Shown one piece after another: positions 26,138 through 33,856 of a DNA stretch of 45,349 nt. The stretch spans positions 1 through 45,349 of the forward strand of contig JAADGC010000133.1 in the NCBI GenBank assembly GCA_013152585.1, in the 5' to 3' direction. The notes below the pieces were generated by a model. It was not told where the DNA came from. It did no database searches and saw only the letters and a list, made by a program, of their open reading frames with translations. The position numbers and the translations under genes were made by a program. This stretch comes from Chloroflexota bacterium (GTDB taxonomy: Bacteria; Chloroflexota; Anaerolineae; J102). The first letter of the stretch is position 1. Each line of letters starts with the position of its first letter.

Positions 26138-27142
26138 CTACCACCAGCGCTTCAGAGCGGGATTCTGCGTAATTCCGGGGATGCGTCCCCGTTTGGCGAT
26201 GGGTTTACCCTCTATCTCTTTGATGTCGGCGGTGAAATCGATGGGACGAGCCCCCGCAATATAACTGCCCACGCCGTAGGCGTCGATGGGTGCCTCGGCG
26301 GACTTGAAATAAGCAATGCGTTCGGGCGTGATTCCTCCGCTGACCACGATGTGCACATACTGGTAGCCGGCCATATCCAAGCGAGCGCGCACCTCAAGCA
26401 CCAATTCTGCCGTGACGCGGCCTCGCTCCGAAGGCGTGTCCAGACGGACCCCCCACAGTTTATCTCCCAAAGCAGCGGCTACCCGTAAACTTTCTTCCGC
26501 TTCATCTTTAAATGTGTCCACCAGGGCAATGCGCCGTACGTCTGCCGGCATATATCGATCAAACGCCTTCACGGCTGCTATCGTGTCCCCCATACACAAC
26601 ACCAGCGCATGGGGGAGTGTTCCCGACGCCTGTACCCCTGCTAATCGGGCACCTTCGGGGGTGGCGCAGCCGCTGCATCCCCCCACCATGGCCGCATACT
26701 CCATGCGAGCAGACACATCCGGATGCACATGACGGGCGCCAAAGCTGAGTACCGGTGTCGGCGCTGCGGCCCTCGCGACTTCTCCGGCTGCGGTGGCCCA
26801 TCCCGTCTCATGGGCCAGTATGCCCAAATACGCCGTTTCATACAAAGCAAACGTTTGATAGGGAGCCGTGATACGCAGAACCACCTCCCGCGGCCGAATC
26901 ACTGCACCCTCAGCCAGCCCCCATACTTCCGATTCCGGCGGTAGTACTTGCTCCAGCAGCGATCGGATCTCGACCATCCCCGCCAATACCGCCGGATAAC
27001 GACAAAACACCTCCATGCTGACAACTGGATTCAACTGTTCCGCCTGCAGGATATCGCAGGTACGGACAAAATAGATGTCGGCATTTTCGCCGGTAAGGGT
27101 TGCCTGGCTGGGCGCAAAGCCGGCGCTAAGATCGGCTGACAT
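26138..27142 (-). CDS. pncB: Nicotinate phosphoribosyltransferase
   Basis: Converts nicotinate and PRPP to nicotinate mononucleotide in the Preiss-Handler NAD salvage route. The 334-residue protein is of the shorter archaeal-like class. Seen: the N-terminal NADIYFVRTCDIL, EVWGLAEGAVIRPREVVLRI, SFGARHVHPDVSARMEYAAM (active-site histidines), GTLPHALVLCMGD, ALVDTFKDEAEESLRVA, LWGVRLDTPSERG and VVSGGITPERIAYF (phosphate-binding loop). The ATG at 27142 has CTGAGGTG upstream and overlaps the end of pncA by 17 bases, so the pair is translated together and catalyses consecutive steps. Confidence 0.93.
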   Translation of the reverse strand: MSADLSAGFAPSQATLTGENADIYFVRTCDILQAEQLNPVVSMEVFCRYPAVLAGMVEIRSLLEQVLPPESEVWGLAEGAVIRPREVVLRITAPYQTFALYETAYLGILAHETGWATAAGEVARAAAPTPVLSFGARHVHPDVSARMEYAAMVGGCSGCATPEGARLAGVQASGTLPHALVLCMGDTIAAVKAFDRYMPADVRRIALVDTFKDEAEESLRVAAALGDKLWGVRLDTPSERGRVTAELVLEVRARLDMAGYQYVHIVVSGGITPERIAYFKSAEAPIDAYGVGSYIAGARPIDFTADIKEIEGKPIAKRGRIPGITQNPALKRWW

Positions 27143-27692
27143 GAGACACCTCAGGGTATAGAGCGGCGCTTTCCACCACCTGGGCACCTAAAATCTTCTG
27201 CATGTACTGCAACGCAAACGCGTGCGCATCCGCATCGAAAGTAGCCACGGCATCCGACACCACCGTCACTTTGTAGTCACGATTTCGCAAATCTGCCACG
27301 GTGAGCATCACACAAATATCGGTACACACCCCCATGACGATCACCCTTTCTGGCTGCATCTCTTTTACAAATGCATCCAGGTCGGTGTCGAAAAAGGCAC
27401 TGTAGCGGCGCTTTTCCTGCAAACGAGCCTGCGGCGCACATGCCCATAGCTCTGGCAGAATGGCACACTCCCACGTCCCCCGCACACAATGCGGTGGCCA
27501 CGTGGTAAATTCGAGATCGTCAGGTTCATGCGTATCGACCGTGAATACCACGGCACTCCCCTGGGCGACCTCGGCGGTTAATAGGCGTTGGATAGCGGGC
27601 AAAATCTCCCGGGCTGCGTTTCCCACAAAAAGCGTTCCTTTGGGATCGACAAAACCTTTTTGCATGTCGACCACAATAACAAGATTGGACAT
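27126..27692 (-). CDS. pncA: Nicotinamidase (isochorismatase-fold hydrolase)
   Basis: Hydrolyses nicotinamide to nicotinate, the step before pncB. The 188-residue protein has the catalytic triad of the family: Asp9 in VVDMQKGF, Lys94 in QEKRRYSAFF and Cys127 in GVCTDICVML. Asp53, His55 and His69 (VDTHEPDD, WPPHCVRGT) match the metal site DxH...H of nicotinamidases. AGGAG sits 8 bases before the ATG. The overlap with pncB strengthens the nicotinamidase assignment over a generic isochorismatase. The upstream region carries a clear promoter with an operator-like palindrome. Confidence 0.92.
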   Translation of the reverse strand: MSNLVIVVDMQKGFVDPKGTLFVGNAAREILPAIQRLLTAEVAQGSAVVFTVDTHEPDDLEFTTWPPHCVRGTWECAILPELWACAPQARLQEKRRYSAFFDTDLDAFVKEMQPERVIVMGVCTDICVMLTVADLRNRDYKVTVVSDAVATFDADAHAFALQYMQKILGAQVVESAALYPEVSHVSRS

Positions 27693-27722
27693 CGGACATA
27701 CTCCTGAGAAGGTAAGAATTGA

Positions 27723-27759
27723 TAGTGTGTATTTTACACTAAGTTGAAATATAGATCAA
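27723..27759 (-). promoter_or_regulatory. pncAB promoter with palindromic operator candidate
   Basis: On the minus strand TTGATC (27754-27759), a 17-base spacer and TAAAAT (27731-27736) form a good promoter. The -10 box is covered by the perfect inverted repeat TAGTGT-N7-ACACTA (27723-27741), a plausible repressor site, for example for an NAD-responsive regulator. The regulator itself is not in the window. Confidence 0.6.
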
Positions 27760-28080
27760 GTATACAGCACGGTGTTTGTATCTGTGCCTGCATCGCGAAT
27801 GTGGGCCGAAGCATCCAATCCTGCTTCGTAAATAGATCTCTCGCAAGGGCGCAAAGGACGCAAAGGGGAAAAGGCCGGGCGAAACTAGGCGGCCATTACG
27901 AGAGATTTTCATCCTTATCGGCGTGCAGCCGCTCATGGCGTCTGCTTCGTAAATAGAACACGTCAAGCTGCCGCATCACGGATCGGGCTAAACGCGAGGC
28001 GGCACATGCCCCCATCGCGCCCAGCCGCATCCGTGATGCGGCGGCCACTGCTTTGTAAAGGACATTCGAAAACAAAATGG
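27760..28080. repeat. Repeat-laden intergenic block
   Basis: No gene. A 16-bp direct repeat CTGCTTCGTAAATAGA occurs at 27821-27836 and 27942-27957, with a weaker third form at about 28048. Between the first two lie the inverted repeats ATCTCTCG (27836-27843) and CGAGAGAT (27899-27906) and the simple phrase GGGCGCAAAGGACGCAAAGG. The REP-like hairpin GCCGCAT-CCGTG-ATGCGGC is at 28024-28042, and its left half also appears at 27970-27982. Confidence 0.65.
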
Positions 28081-28208
28081 TTCATTCGCATCTCAGTGGG
28101 TCTCACTGTGACCTCCAGGAGATGGCCCGGACATTTTTGCCCAAACAGAGCGTTTTTGGCCACCTCCTGGAGGTCAGAAACGAGACCCCACGAAATCCAA
28201 AACAGCCA
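28081..28208 (+). repeat. Dispersed long-hairpin repeat family, copy C (complete)
   Basis: The most intact copy. The 18-base arms GACCTCCAGGAGATGGCC (28110-28127) and GGCCACCTCCTGGAGGTC (28158-28175) pair at all but one position around a 30-base loop. An outer stem GGGTCTC (28098-28104) / GAGACCC (28182-28188) extends it, and flanks TTCATTCGCATCTCA and ACGAAATCCAAAACAGCC match the other copies. It ends about 20 bases before the promoter of the DUF2089 gene. Confidence 0.82.
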
Positions 28209-28228
28209 CGGTTATTTTAAATTTGGGA

Positions 28229-28257
28229 TTGACACAGTTAATATTATAGAGTATAGT
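28229..28257 (+). promoter_or_regulatory. Strong sigma70 promoter of the DUF2089 operon
   Basis: A perfect -35 TTGACA (28229-28234), a 17-base spacer and TATAGT (28252-28257). Transcription should begin near 28264, leaving a short leader with AAAGGAAG before the ATG at 28298. This is the best promoter match in the window. Confidence 0.85.
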
Positions 28258-28297
28258 AGAGCTACTGCTTCAATCTATCTAGTAGGAAAGGAAGATT

Positions 28298-28708
28298 ATG
28301 AAAGAAACTCCCACTGCTTGTCCGTTTTGCGACGGGGACCTCATTGTAGAGGAACTGACTTGTCGGCAATGCGATACCCACTTTCAGGGTCGGTGGACTC
28401 TGGCGGCCAAGCTCGAAGTCGATGCCGAAAAAATGCCGACATTGACACGCTTCGCCCAGCTCTCCTCTGAGCAACTCAAGCTACTTGAGTCTTTCATTCT
28501 ATGTGAGGGCAAGTTGAACCGCCTGCAGGAGGAAGTTGGACTTTCCTATCCCACCCTCCGTTCTCGGCTCAACAACATTATCGAAGCGTTAGGGGGCCAG
28601 ACCACATCTGATACTGACAGTTCCCCGGACCGGCACCAGATCCTGGATAGCCTCGCTGCCGGTGAAATCGCAGCCGAGGAAGCCGCCCAGCTTTTGCGCT
28701 CCCTCTGA
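28298..28708 (+). CDS. DUF2089 protein: zinc ribbon plus helix-turn-helix
   Basis: A 136-residue probable transcription regulator. The N-terminus is a four-cysteine ribbon (CPFCDGDLIVEELTCRQCDT, residues 9-28). Residues about 50-90 resemble a helix-turn-helix (FILCEGKLNRLQEEVGLSYP then TLRSRLNNIIEAL), as in DUF2089 proteins. The last 22 residues (LAAGEIAAEEAAQLL core) match the C-terminal helix pair of the next gene product. In Firmicutes, DUF2089-type proteins sit beside adhesin-like YvlB/LiaX-type proteins linked to envelope stress, so an autoregulatory sensor pair is likely. Ligand and target are unknown. Confidence 0.8.
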   Translation: MKETPTACPFCDGDLIVEELTCRQCDTHFQGRWTLAAKLEVDAEKMPTLTRFAQLSSEQLKLLESFILCEGKLNRLQEEVGLSYPTLRSRLNNIIEALGGQTTSDTDSSPDRHQILDSLAAGEIAAEEAAQLLRSL

Positions 28709-28762
28709 CATGATGTGCAAATCGCCCTCAAACGGGTGCTCGCCGCGGGAGAATTGTCCGGT

Positions 28763-30025
28763 ATGAAAATATTTAGATTTTCACCAGTGGGATTGCTTTA
28801 TATTCATCCTCTTGGCAACGATCTCATCATTCACGGAGACCCCAAGCGCACCGATGTTGAAATCCAGGCATCCACCATTCCCGAAGGTGCCCAGGTATAT
28901 CCCATCGAGGTGCTTGACGCCGAAACCCACATTCGCATTTCGGGCCCGATTACAGTCAATGTCCCGGACAGCATCTCCCTTTTTGTAGAAGGGGAGGTGG
29001 CAGATACGGTGATTCAGCGCGTTGCACATGTTGCGCTGGACGATTGCCTGGGAGACGTCATCGTCAGTGAGATCACATCGCTGCGCTGCAATGGCCAGAT
29101 TAAAGGCAATGTTGCCCTGCGAAAAATCAGTCGTTTTGCTACCCTGCAGCGTGTGCAAGGTGATCTGGTGGCATCGGATGTGGCTTCGTTGCGAACGGAT
29201 GATGTTCGGGGCGACGTGAGCTTGACCAATGTGAATGCAATACAAATGGCCATTGTCAAACACAACTTCACCCTTGTCCACGCTGGCAGCGTACAGATCA
29301 AAGAGGTGGCTGGCGACGTCAAAATTAACAATATCCGAGAATCGATCGCCATCAAACGCATTGGCAGAGACCTCGAAGTTATTTCGGCTGGCACAACCCT
29401 GGCTGCTACCGAGGTCCTGGGCAATGTGCGACTGAATGGCCCGTTGCTGAAAAACGGTAAGTATTGGATCAATGCCGGTGGGGCTGTAGTCGTGCAGGTG
29501 AGTGGAGACGTGCGCATTGCCGTGCGCGCTGCGGGAGAAGTTTTTGCTGGGGATGATCTCCACCTCGTGCAGGAAAAGGGAGATCTCATGACCGCCCAAT
29601 TAGGCGCCGCAGAAATGGCTGCGGACCTCAACATTGTCGCCGGGAGCGACGTCATCCTCAATAGTCCCGGACGTTGGCAGAAACATCGGCGGGCCGTGAT
29701 CGACGCCGAGTTGCAGAAAGCCATGCAAGATGTGCAGGGCGAAATCAAACAAGCTTTGGGAGATGTCGGTAGCCACGTGCGAAGCACTACCACGGCTATT
29801 GCCGACGAAATTCAGCAGCAGGTCAGTGCCGACACACTGGGGCCAACGGTGCGAAATGTGGTGCGCGATATCCTCAGCGCCCTGGAAACAGCGATTCCGC
29901 CCCGGACACCCCCTGCCTCTGCGCCCCCGCGTCCCGAAGAAATGCAGATGGTGTTACAGATGCTGGAACAAGGCACGATCTCTGTAGAAGAGGCAGAGTC
30001 GCTGATCGACGCCTTGCGTTTATAG
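28763..30025 (+). CDS. Beta-solenoid (adhesin/bactofilin-like) protein with C-terminal SHOCT-like helices
   Basis: A 420-residue protein without a signal peptide or membrane helix. Residues about 50-300 consist of short repeating beta strands (DVIVSEITSLRCNGQIKGNV, DLVASDVASLRTDDVRGDVS, DVKINNIRESIAIKRIGRDL), the pattern of DUF4097-like or polymer-forming beta-helices. A helical, Gln/Glu-rich stretch follows (LQKAMQDVQGEIKQALGDVG), and the end (LEQGTISVEEAESLI) repeats the C-terminal motif of the DUF2089 protein. I start it at the ATG 28763 with GGGAG upstream; a GTG at 28715 would add 16 residues. Probably a cytoplasmic structural or sensing partner of the DUF2089 protein; no enzyme motif. 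Confidence 0.7.
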   Translation: MKIFRFSPVGLLYIHPLGNDLIIHGDPKRTDVEIQASTIPEGAQVYPIEVLDAETHIRISGPITVNVPDSISLFVEGEVADTVIQRVAHVALDDCLGDVIVSEITSLRCNGQIKGNVALRKISRFATLQRVQGDLVASDVASLRTDDVRGDVSLTNVNAIQMAIVKHNFTLVHAGSVQIKEVAGDVKINNIRESIAIKRIGRDLEVISAGTTLAATEVLGNVRLNGPLLKNGKYWINAGGAVVVQVSGDVRIAVRAAGEVFAGDDLHLVQEKGDLMTAQLGAAEMAADLNIVAGSDVILNSPGRWQKHRRAVIDAELQKAMQDVQGEIKQALGDVGSHVRSTTTAIADEIQQQVSADTLGPTVRNVVRDILSALETAIPPRTPPASAPPRPEEMQMVLQMLEQGTISVEEAESLIDALRL

Positions 30026-30361
30026 GTGTGAGTTTTGGCTCCTCCTACTGCCAGGGCAACAGCGCCTGAAATTCGTAGGGAAAAGGCGCGCATCGGCACT
30101 AAAGAATCGTGCAAAAAGGAGTTCCCACACTTAGGTAGCGTCCAGGAATAACAATCCTTTTTGGGGCTGACGCTGGCCGAGGGAACCCTTCACTGCGTTC
30201 GAGGGCCGGCTCGGGCTCTTTGGACGCTTTGCGCCGGGAATCGGCCATCGCCGTCCGATCTTCGCCCCATGGAGAGTCGGCGAAGGCCGACTCCTGGCAG
30301 GCCTGAAGAGCCTGACTTCAGTCAGCGAGAACAAAACGAAAGCTCATTGACGGACGTTCAC
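30026..30361. other. Intergenic region between converging genes
   Basis: No gene in these 336 bases. They contain a degenerate arm of the 133-bp element (about 30099-30125) and the inverse hairpin-rich repeat at 30251-30343. No terminator with a T-run is visible, although the hairpins may serve that purpose for both flanking operons. Confidence 0.5.
30251..30343 (-). repeat. Dispersed hairpin-rich repeat, copy 2 (inverse of 19046-19135)
   Basis: The reverse complement of this stretch matches 19046-19135 across about 90 bases, with small differences (for example a 3-base gap near GGCCTGC.CAGGAG). Both copies lie in intergenic space at the 3' ends of genes, 11 kb apart and in opposite orientation. 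Confidence 0.75.
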
Positions 30362-31117
30362 TTAAGGGCGCCAAAACAGTCCCAAAATAAATCTGAGCAC
30401 GGCCAGTGTGGCCCATAGCGCCACATGCACTGTCAGAGCCACAGCCAGCCCCGTCGCCAGCAATTGCGAACCCACGACGATGAATGACGTCCAGGTAGGG
30501 AGCTGCGTCGGCAATCCGCCCAGCCCGAGGAGCACGGCCATGGCAATTGCCGTGTAAATCAGGAACTGGCGCAAGGAAGTCACATCACTGGCGCTGAGAA
30601 ACATGGCATCGCTGACAATGAACAGCAAATACAGCCCTAATACACTGTCCGGCTGATAAATAACTTGCTGGATCACGGCCAACAAATTCGAAAAGGAAAA
30701 CTGACGCCACAAAAAATGCAGCGTCTCGAAATCAATCAGCCCATAACTCACCCACACAGTCAAAAAACCCCCCACCAAAAAAGGCGCTATGCCCACCAGC
30801 GTCAATTGCAATAAGTTCCCCCCCCTGACATCCACCGAACCCAGGCGGATGGGCCCCTTGCGTTGAAATTTCGGCAGGACAGTCACATTGCCGGTTTTCA
30901 CGCCCACCAGTTGCGCCATCAGCCAATGGCTGGTTTCATGAATCAGCGTGCCGGGCAAAACAAAGAGTATGTACAGACTCGTCGCTGCGTTTTCGCTGCG
31001 TGTCAGCAGATAAAAGGTGATAACAAAAGACTGGGCCAGTCGGCGACTGACCCAGTATAAGACGAGTAACAGAATAAAGCTCGCTAAGAGGGGGGACCAG
31101 GAGCTGGGGGCAGTCAT
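30362..31117 (-). CDS. Predicted membrane metallopeptidase-like protein (HETSH)
   Basis: A 251-residue membrane protein with about six hydrophobic helices. Residues 59-63 are HETSH, a zinc-binding HExxH form set in a helix (LIHETSHWLMAQLVGVKTGN), which recalls M50-type or related integral membrane peptidases. The second zinc ligand motif of M50 enzymes (NxxPxxPLDG) is absent, so peptidase activity is uncertain. It starts 4 bases after the tpiA stop and ends the glycolytic operon; the link to glycolysis is unclear and may just be cotranscription. Confidence 0.65.
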   Translation of the reverse strand: MTAPSSWSPLLASFILLLVLYWVSRRLAQSFVITFYLLTRSENAATSLYILFVLPGTLIHETSHWLMAQLVGVKTGNVTVLPKFQRKGPIRLGSVDVRGGNLLQLTLVGIAPFLVGGFLTVWVSYGLIDFETLHFLWRQFSFSNLLAVIQQVIYQPDSVLGLYLLFIVSDAMFLSASDVTSLRQFLIYTAIAMAVLLGLGGLPTQLPTWTSFIVVGSQLLATGLAVALTVHVALWATLAVLRFILGLFWRP

Positions 31118-31121
31118 GACA

Positions 31122-31895
31122 TCAAGGGGTTACCTGGGCTGTTTTGCGCACCATCGCCACAAAAGGGTCCACCTTCAGGCTGGCGCCGCCCACCAGAGCT
31201 CCGTCGATATCCGGTTGCGTCATCAGGTCGGCGATATTGTCCGGTTTGGCGCTGCCCCCGTACTGAATGCGTACCGCCTGGGCCGTGGCTTCGCCATACA
31301 GATCAGCGATTGCCCCTCGAATAGTGATGCCGATAGTGCGGTTGGCCTCAGCCGGTGTGGCCGTAAGCCCCGTGCCAATGGCCCAGATCGGCTCATAGGC
31401 AATCACCAGGCCGGCGACCTGCTCGGCACTCAGCCCGACCAATGCGGCTGCGACCTGCCCGCGTACAAAGCTATCAGTTTCACCCGCCTGATTTTGTTCC
31501 AGGCTTTCGCCCACACAAAGGATGGGCGTGATGCCATGAGCCAGCAGGATTTTAGCTTTTTTATTCACCCAGACGTCGCTTTCGCCAAAGATATTGCGAC
31601 GTTCGGAATGGCCGATGATGCAGTAGTCGACCAGGCCCTCCAGCATGGAGGCGGCGATTTCGCCCGTGTAGGCGCCGCTTTCTTCGTAAAAAACATTCTG
31701 GGCGCCTACACTCACTTTTCCGTGAGAGAGCGCTTCAGCGACAGAAGGGAGGGCTACAAAGGGGGGACACACCACCGTTTCCACGGTTTCGATCTCACGT
31801 ACGCCAGCACGAATGCCGCGTACCAGCGTTACCGCTTCGGCGATGGTTTTATTCATCTTCCAGTTACCGGCAATGATAGGTTTTCGATTGTTCAT
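31122..31895 (-). CDS. tpiA: Triosephosphate isomerase
   Basis: Interconverts dihydroxyacetone phosphate and glyceraldehyde 3-phosphate. The 257-residue TIM barrel shows IIAGNWKMNKT (catalytic Lys), CIIGHSERR (catalytic His), AYEPIWAIGTG (catalytic Glu), IQYGGSAKPDN and DGALVGGASLK (phosphate loops). Full length. Its ATG lies 6 bases after the stop of the small secreted-protein gene and has no clear Shine-Dalgarno, which suggests translational coupling. It stands downstream of gap and pgk in the same direction, the common glycolytic order. Confidence 0.96.
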   Translation of the reverse strand: MNNRKPIIAGNWKMNKTIAEAVTLVRGIRAGVREIETVETVVCPPFVALPSVAEALSHGKVSVGAQNVFYEESGAYTGEIAASMLEGLVDYCIIGHSERRNIFGESDVWVNKKAKILLAHGITPILCVGESLEQNQAGETDSFVRGQVAAALVGLSAEQVAGLVIAYEPIWAIGTGLTATPAEANRTIGITIRGAIADLYGEATAQAVRIQYGGSAKPDNIADLMTQPDIDGALVGGASLKVDPFVAMVRKTAQVTP

Positions 31896-31901
31896 GGTTG
31901 T

Positions 31902-32132
31902 CTATGGGGAGGATTGGATCACACGTAAAGGAATGTAAAAGGAATGATCTGGCGTTGCGTCCGGCTCCGGCGTTGCTTCCGGCGCGCCCCAGATCATGGG
32001 CAGATACAGGGAACGGAATGGCGATGTGGGAGAAGAAAGAAACATCGAGGCTTGCGTCGGTGCTTGAGCGAGTAACTGCACCATTAACAACGAGCTAACT
32101 ACTAATAGGACTAATTTCGACTGAGCGTTCAT
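31902..32132 (-). CDS. Small secreted or anchored protein, unknown
   Basis: A 76-residue product with a probable signal peptide or anchor (LVLLVVSSLLMVQLLAQAPT after MNAQSK), then a Pro/Ser-rich stretch (SLYLPMIWGAPEATPEPDAT). AGAGGTAT precedes the ATG, and it is packed between the zinc-knuckle gene and tpiA, which supports it being real. The phrase LYLPMI resembles the YLPLI/YLPMV segments that often follow signal peptides in Chloroflexota exported proteins. Function unknown. Confidence 0.5.
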   Translation of the reverse strand: MNAQSKLVLLVVSSLLMVQLLAQAPTQASMFLSSPTSPFRSLYLPMIWGAPEATPEPDATPDHSFYIPLRVIQSSP

Positions 32133-32183
32133 CTTATACCTCTTGTACTGTTCATATTGTGGAAAACTGACGGTTGGTCGACG

Positions 32184-32492
32184 TCAGTCGGCAGGAGGAT
32201 CGACCACCTCGCCGCCGTCAGCGTCGATATCGAGAAGGCGTTTCTGTTTATCGAAACGCATGTGCACATGGATTCGCTGAAAACAGCGGTTTTCGCCGCT
32301 GCCTACAAGTACTTTTTGGGCTGTATATTCATGGGTGTCGTAATCAATGCTGAGATCGTTGCTTAAATCGATGCGTGCAGCCAGTATCTCGCCACATCGC
32401 TGACATCTTACATACACCCAATGGCTGCGTTTGTCAAACTGTGCCTGATTGGGAGCCGCAAATACGGCGCCCAAACGTTTGATCAGATTCAT
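32184..32492 (-). CDS. Small conserved zinc-knuckle-like protein next to pgk
   Basis: A 102-residue soluble protein of unknown function. The only recognisable feature is a single CQRCGE knuckle at residues 30-35 ([20 protein letters not shown]), possibly forming a zinc site by dimerisation or with Cys69. The rest alternates short beta strands ([20 protein letters not shown]). The ATG overlaps the pgk stop by four bases, so it is translationally coupled to phosphoglycerate kinase. Confidence 0.65.
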   Translation of the reverse strand: MNLIKRLGAVFAAPNQAQFDKRSHWVYVRCQRCGEILAARIDLSNDLSIDYDTHEYTAQKVLVGSGENRCFQRIHVHMRFDKQKRLLDIDADGGEVVDPPAD

Positions 32493-33688
32493 GCTGCGTC
32501 ATCCAGGACGGCAATACCGGGCAGTTCCTTGCCTTCGAGAAAACGCAAAGAAGCGCCGCCGCCCGTCGAGATATGGCTCACTCGCTCGCTGAGGCCAGCC
32601 TGGGCGATGGCCGCCGCCGAATCGCCGCCACCGATGATGGTGATGGCATCTTTCAGATCGGCCAGGGTCTGCGCCACGGCAAATGTCCCCAGGGCGAAGC
32701 GCGGAAATTCGAACACACCCAGGGGGCCGTTCCAGACCACGGTACGGGCGGAAGCCAATATCTGCTGATATGCGGCCACGGTGGCTGGTCCCACGTCCAG
32801 GACCATGCGATCGACGGGGATGTCGTCAACGCTGACGATGGCGGCTTCGGCATCCGCCGCAAATTCGCTGGCCACCACCACATCCACAGGCAAATGCAAA
32901 CGGTCTCCGGACGTCTGCCATAATTCGCCGGCGATCTCCAAAGCATCGTGTTCTACCAGCGAACGCCCCAGCTCCTTGCCCTGGGCCGCCAGAAAGGTGT
33001 TGGCCATGCCACCACCGATGAGCAAGGCATCCACTTTGGGCAGAAGATTTCGGATTACGGCGATTTTGTCGCTCACTTTGGCGCCCCCCAAGATGGTGAC
33101 GAATGGGCGTTGCGGCTGGCTGACCGCCTGCCCCAGATAAGCGAGTTCTTTCTCGACCAGTAATCCGGCAACCACCGCCCCACCTTTCGCCCGCACCGCC
33201 CGGGGGACGGCCACCATGGAGGCGTGGGCCCGATGGCAGGTGCCAAAGGCATCATTGACGTAGGCATCGCCGTAGCGGGCCAACTCGGCCGCGAAGTCGG
33301 GGTCACCGGCTTTTTCGCCAGGATAGAAGCGTAGATTTTCCAGCAGCAGGACATCCCCTGCTTCCAGGGCATTGACAAGGATTTCCACATCCGGGCCGAT
33401 GACATCGTTGGCCATGCGCACACGGGCCATGGGCAAAAGGTCTTGCAAGGCATGGCTGACCGGGGCCAGACTGAGTCGGGGGTCAGGCCGGCCTTTGGGG
33501 CGCCCCAGATGCGACATCAGCACCAGGCTGGCCCCACGTTCCAGCAGATTCCGCAAAGTGGGCAAAGCTGCCCGCAAACGCGTATCATCGGTGATTTGCT
33601 GATGTTCGTCCAGCGGGACATTAAAATCAACGCGCACTAAAATCCGCTTGCCTTGCGGATCGATGTCACGTAGCGTTTTTTTGTTCAT
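32489..33688 (-). CDS. pgk: Phosphoglycerate kinase
   Basis: Transfers the acyl phosphate of 1,3-bisphosphoglycerate to ADP. The 399-residue protein carries [10 protein letters not shown] (substrate Asp/Asn), [75 protein letters not shown] (nucleotide site) and [18 protein letters not shown], then GGGDSAAAI. All family blocks are present in order and length is typical. The ATG at 33688 fits the family start and has AGGAAA upstream; the longer frame to 33733 is not conserved. It lies downstream of gap beyond a hairpin at 33738-33781. Confidence 0.96.
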   Translation of the reverse strand: MNKKTLRDIDPQGKRILVRVDFNVPLDEHQQITDDTRLRAALPTLRNLLERGASLVLMSHLGRPKGRPDPRLSLAPVSHALQDLLPMARVRMANDVIGPDVEILVNALEAGDVLLLENLRFYPGEKAGDPDFAAELARYGDAYVNDAFGTCHRAHASMVAVPRAVRAKGGAVVAGLLVEKELAYLGQAVSQPQRPFVTILGGAKVSDKIAVIRNLLPKVDALLIGGGMANTFLAAQGKELGRSLVEHDALEIAGELWQTSGDRLHLPVDVVVASEFAADAEAAIVSVDDIPVDRMVLDVGPATVAAYQQILASARTVVWNGPLGVFEFPRFALGTFAVAQTLADLKDAITIIGGGDSAAAIAQAGLSERVSHISTGGGASLRFLEGKELPGIAVLDDAA

Positions 33689-33737
33689 AGCTTGCTTTTC
33701 CTGTTGCGCCAGGCAATCGTTTGCCGGCGCCATCTAC

Positions 33738-33781
33738 AAAAAGGTCGGGGTGCGGCACTGTATCCGCATCCCCGACCTTCG
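33738..33781 (-). terminator. Terminator-like hairpin between gap and pgk
   Basis: A long stem AAGGTCGGGGTGCGG / CCGCATCCCCGACCTT with one bulge and an 8-base loop. On the minus strand it is followed by a short U-run (CAAAAAAGG on plus). It lies 75 bases past the gap stop. It probably ends or attenuates the gap transcript so that gap is made in excess of pgk. Confidence 0.75.
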
Positions 33782-33856
33782 TTGTGTCGGATGATGCCGT
33801 GCCGGAGCACGTGTATGAGACTGTGAGAGTGGAGGGAATTCAATCGCCGGGGGGCT

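Noticed and set aside
26170-26195. CGGGGATGCGTCCCCG inside pncB as another end of the insertion element
   Set aside because: It encodes conserved-length protein sequence near the pncB C-terminus and shows no flanking repeat; a chance palindrome is likelier.
27821-28208. A CRISPR array
   Set aside because: Only two direct copies of a 16-mer with irregular spacing, and the rest are palindromic repeats; no cas genes.
30362-31117. Calling the HETSH membrane protein a site-2 protease
   Set aside because: The second zinc-ligand motif of M50 site-2 proteases is not present.
31017-31928. A 303-residue plus-strand open frame opposite tpiA
   Set aside because: It is the antisense shadow of tpiA, whose catalytic motifs are clear; the plus-strand product has no domain and atypical composition.
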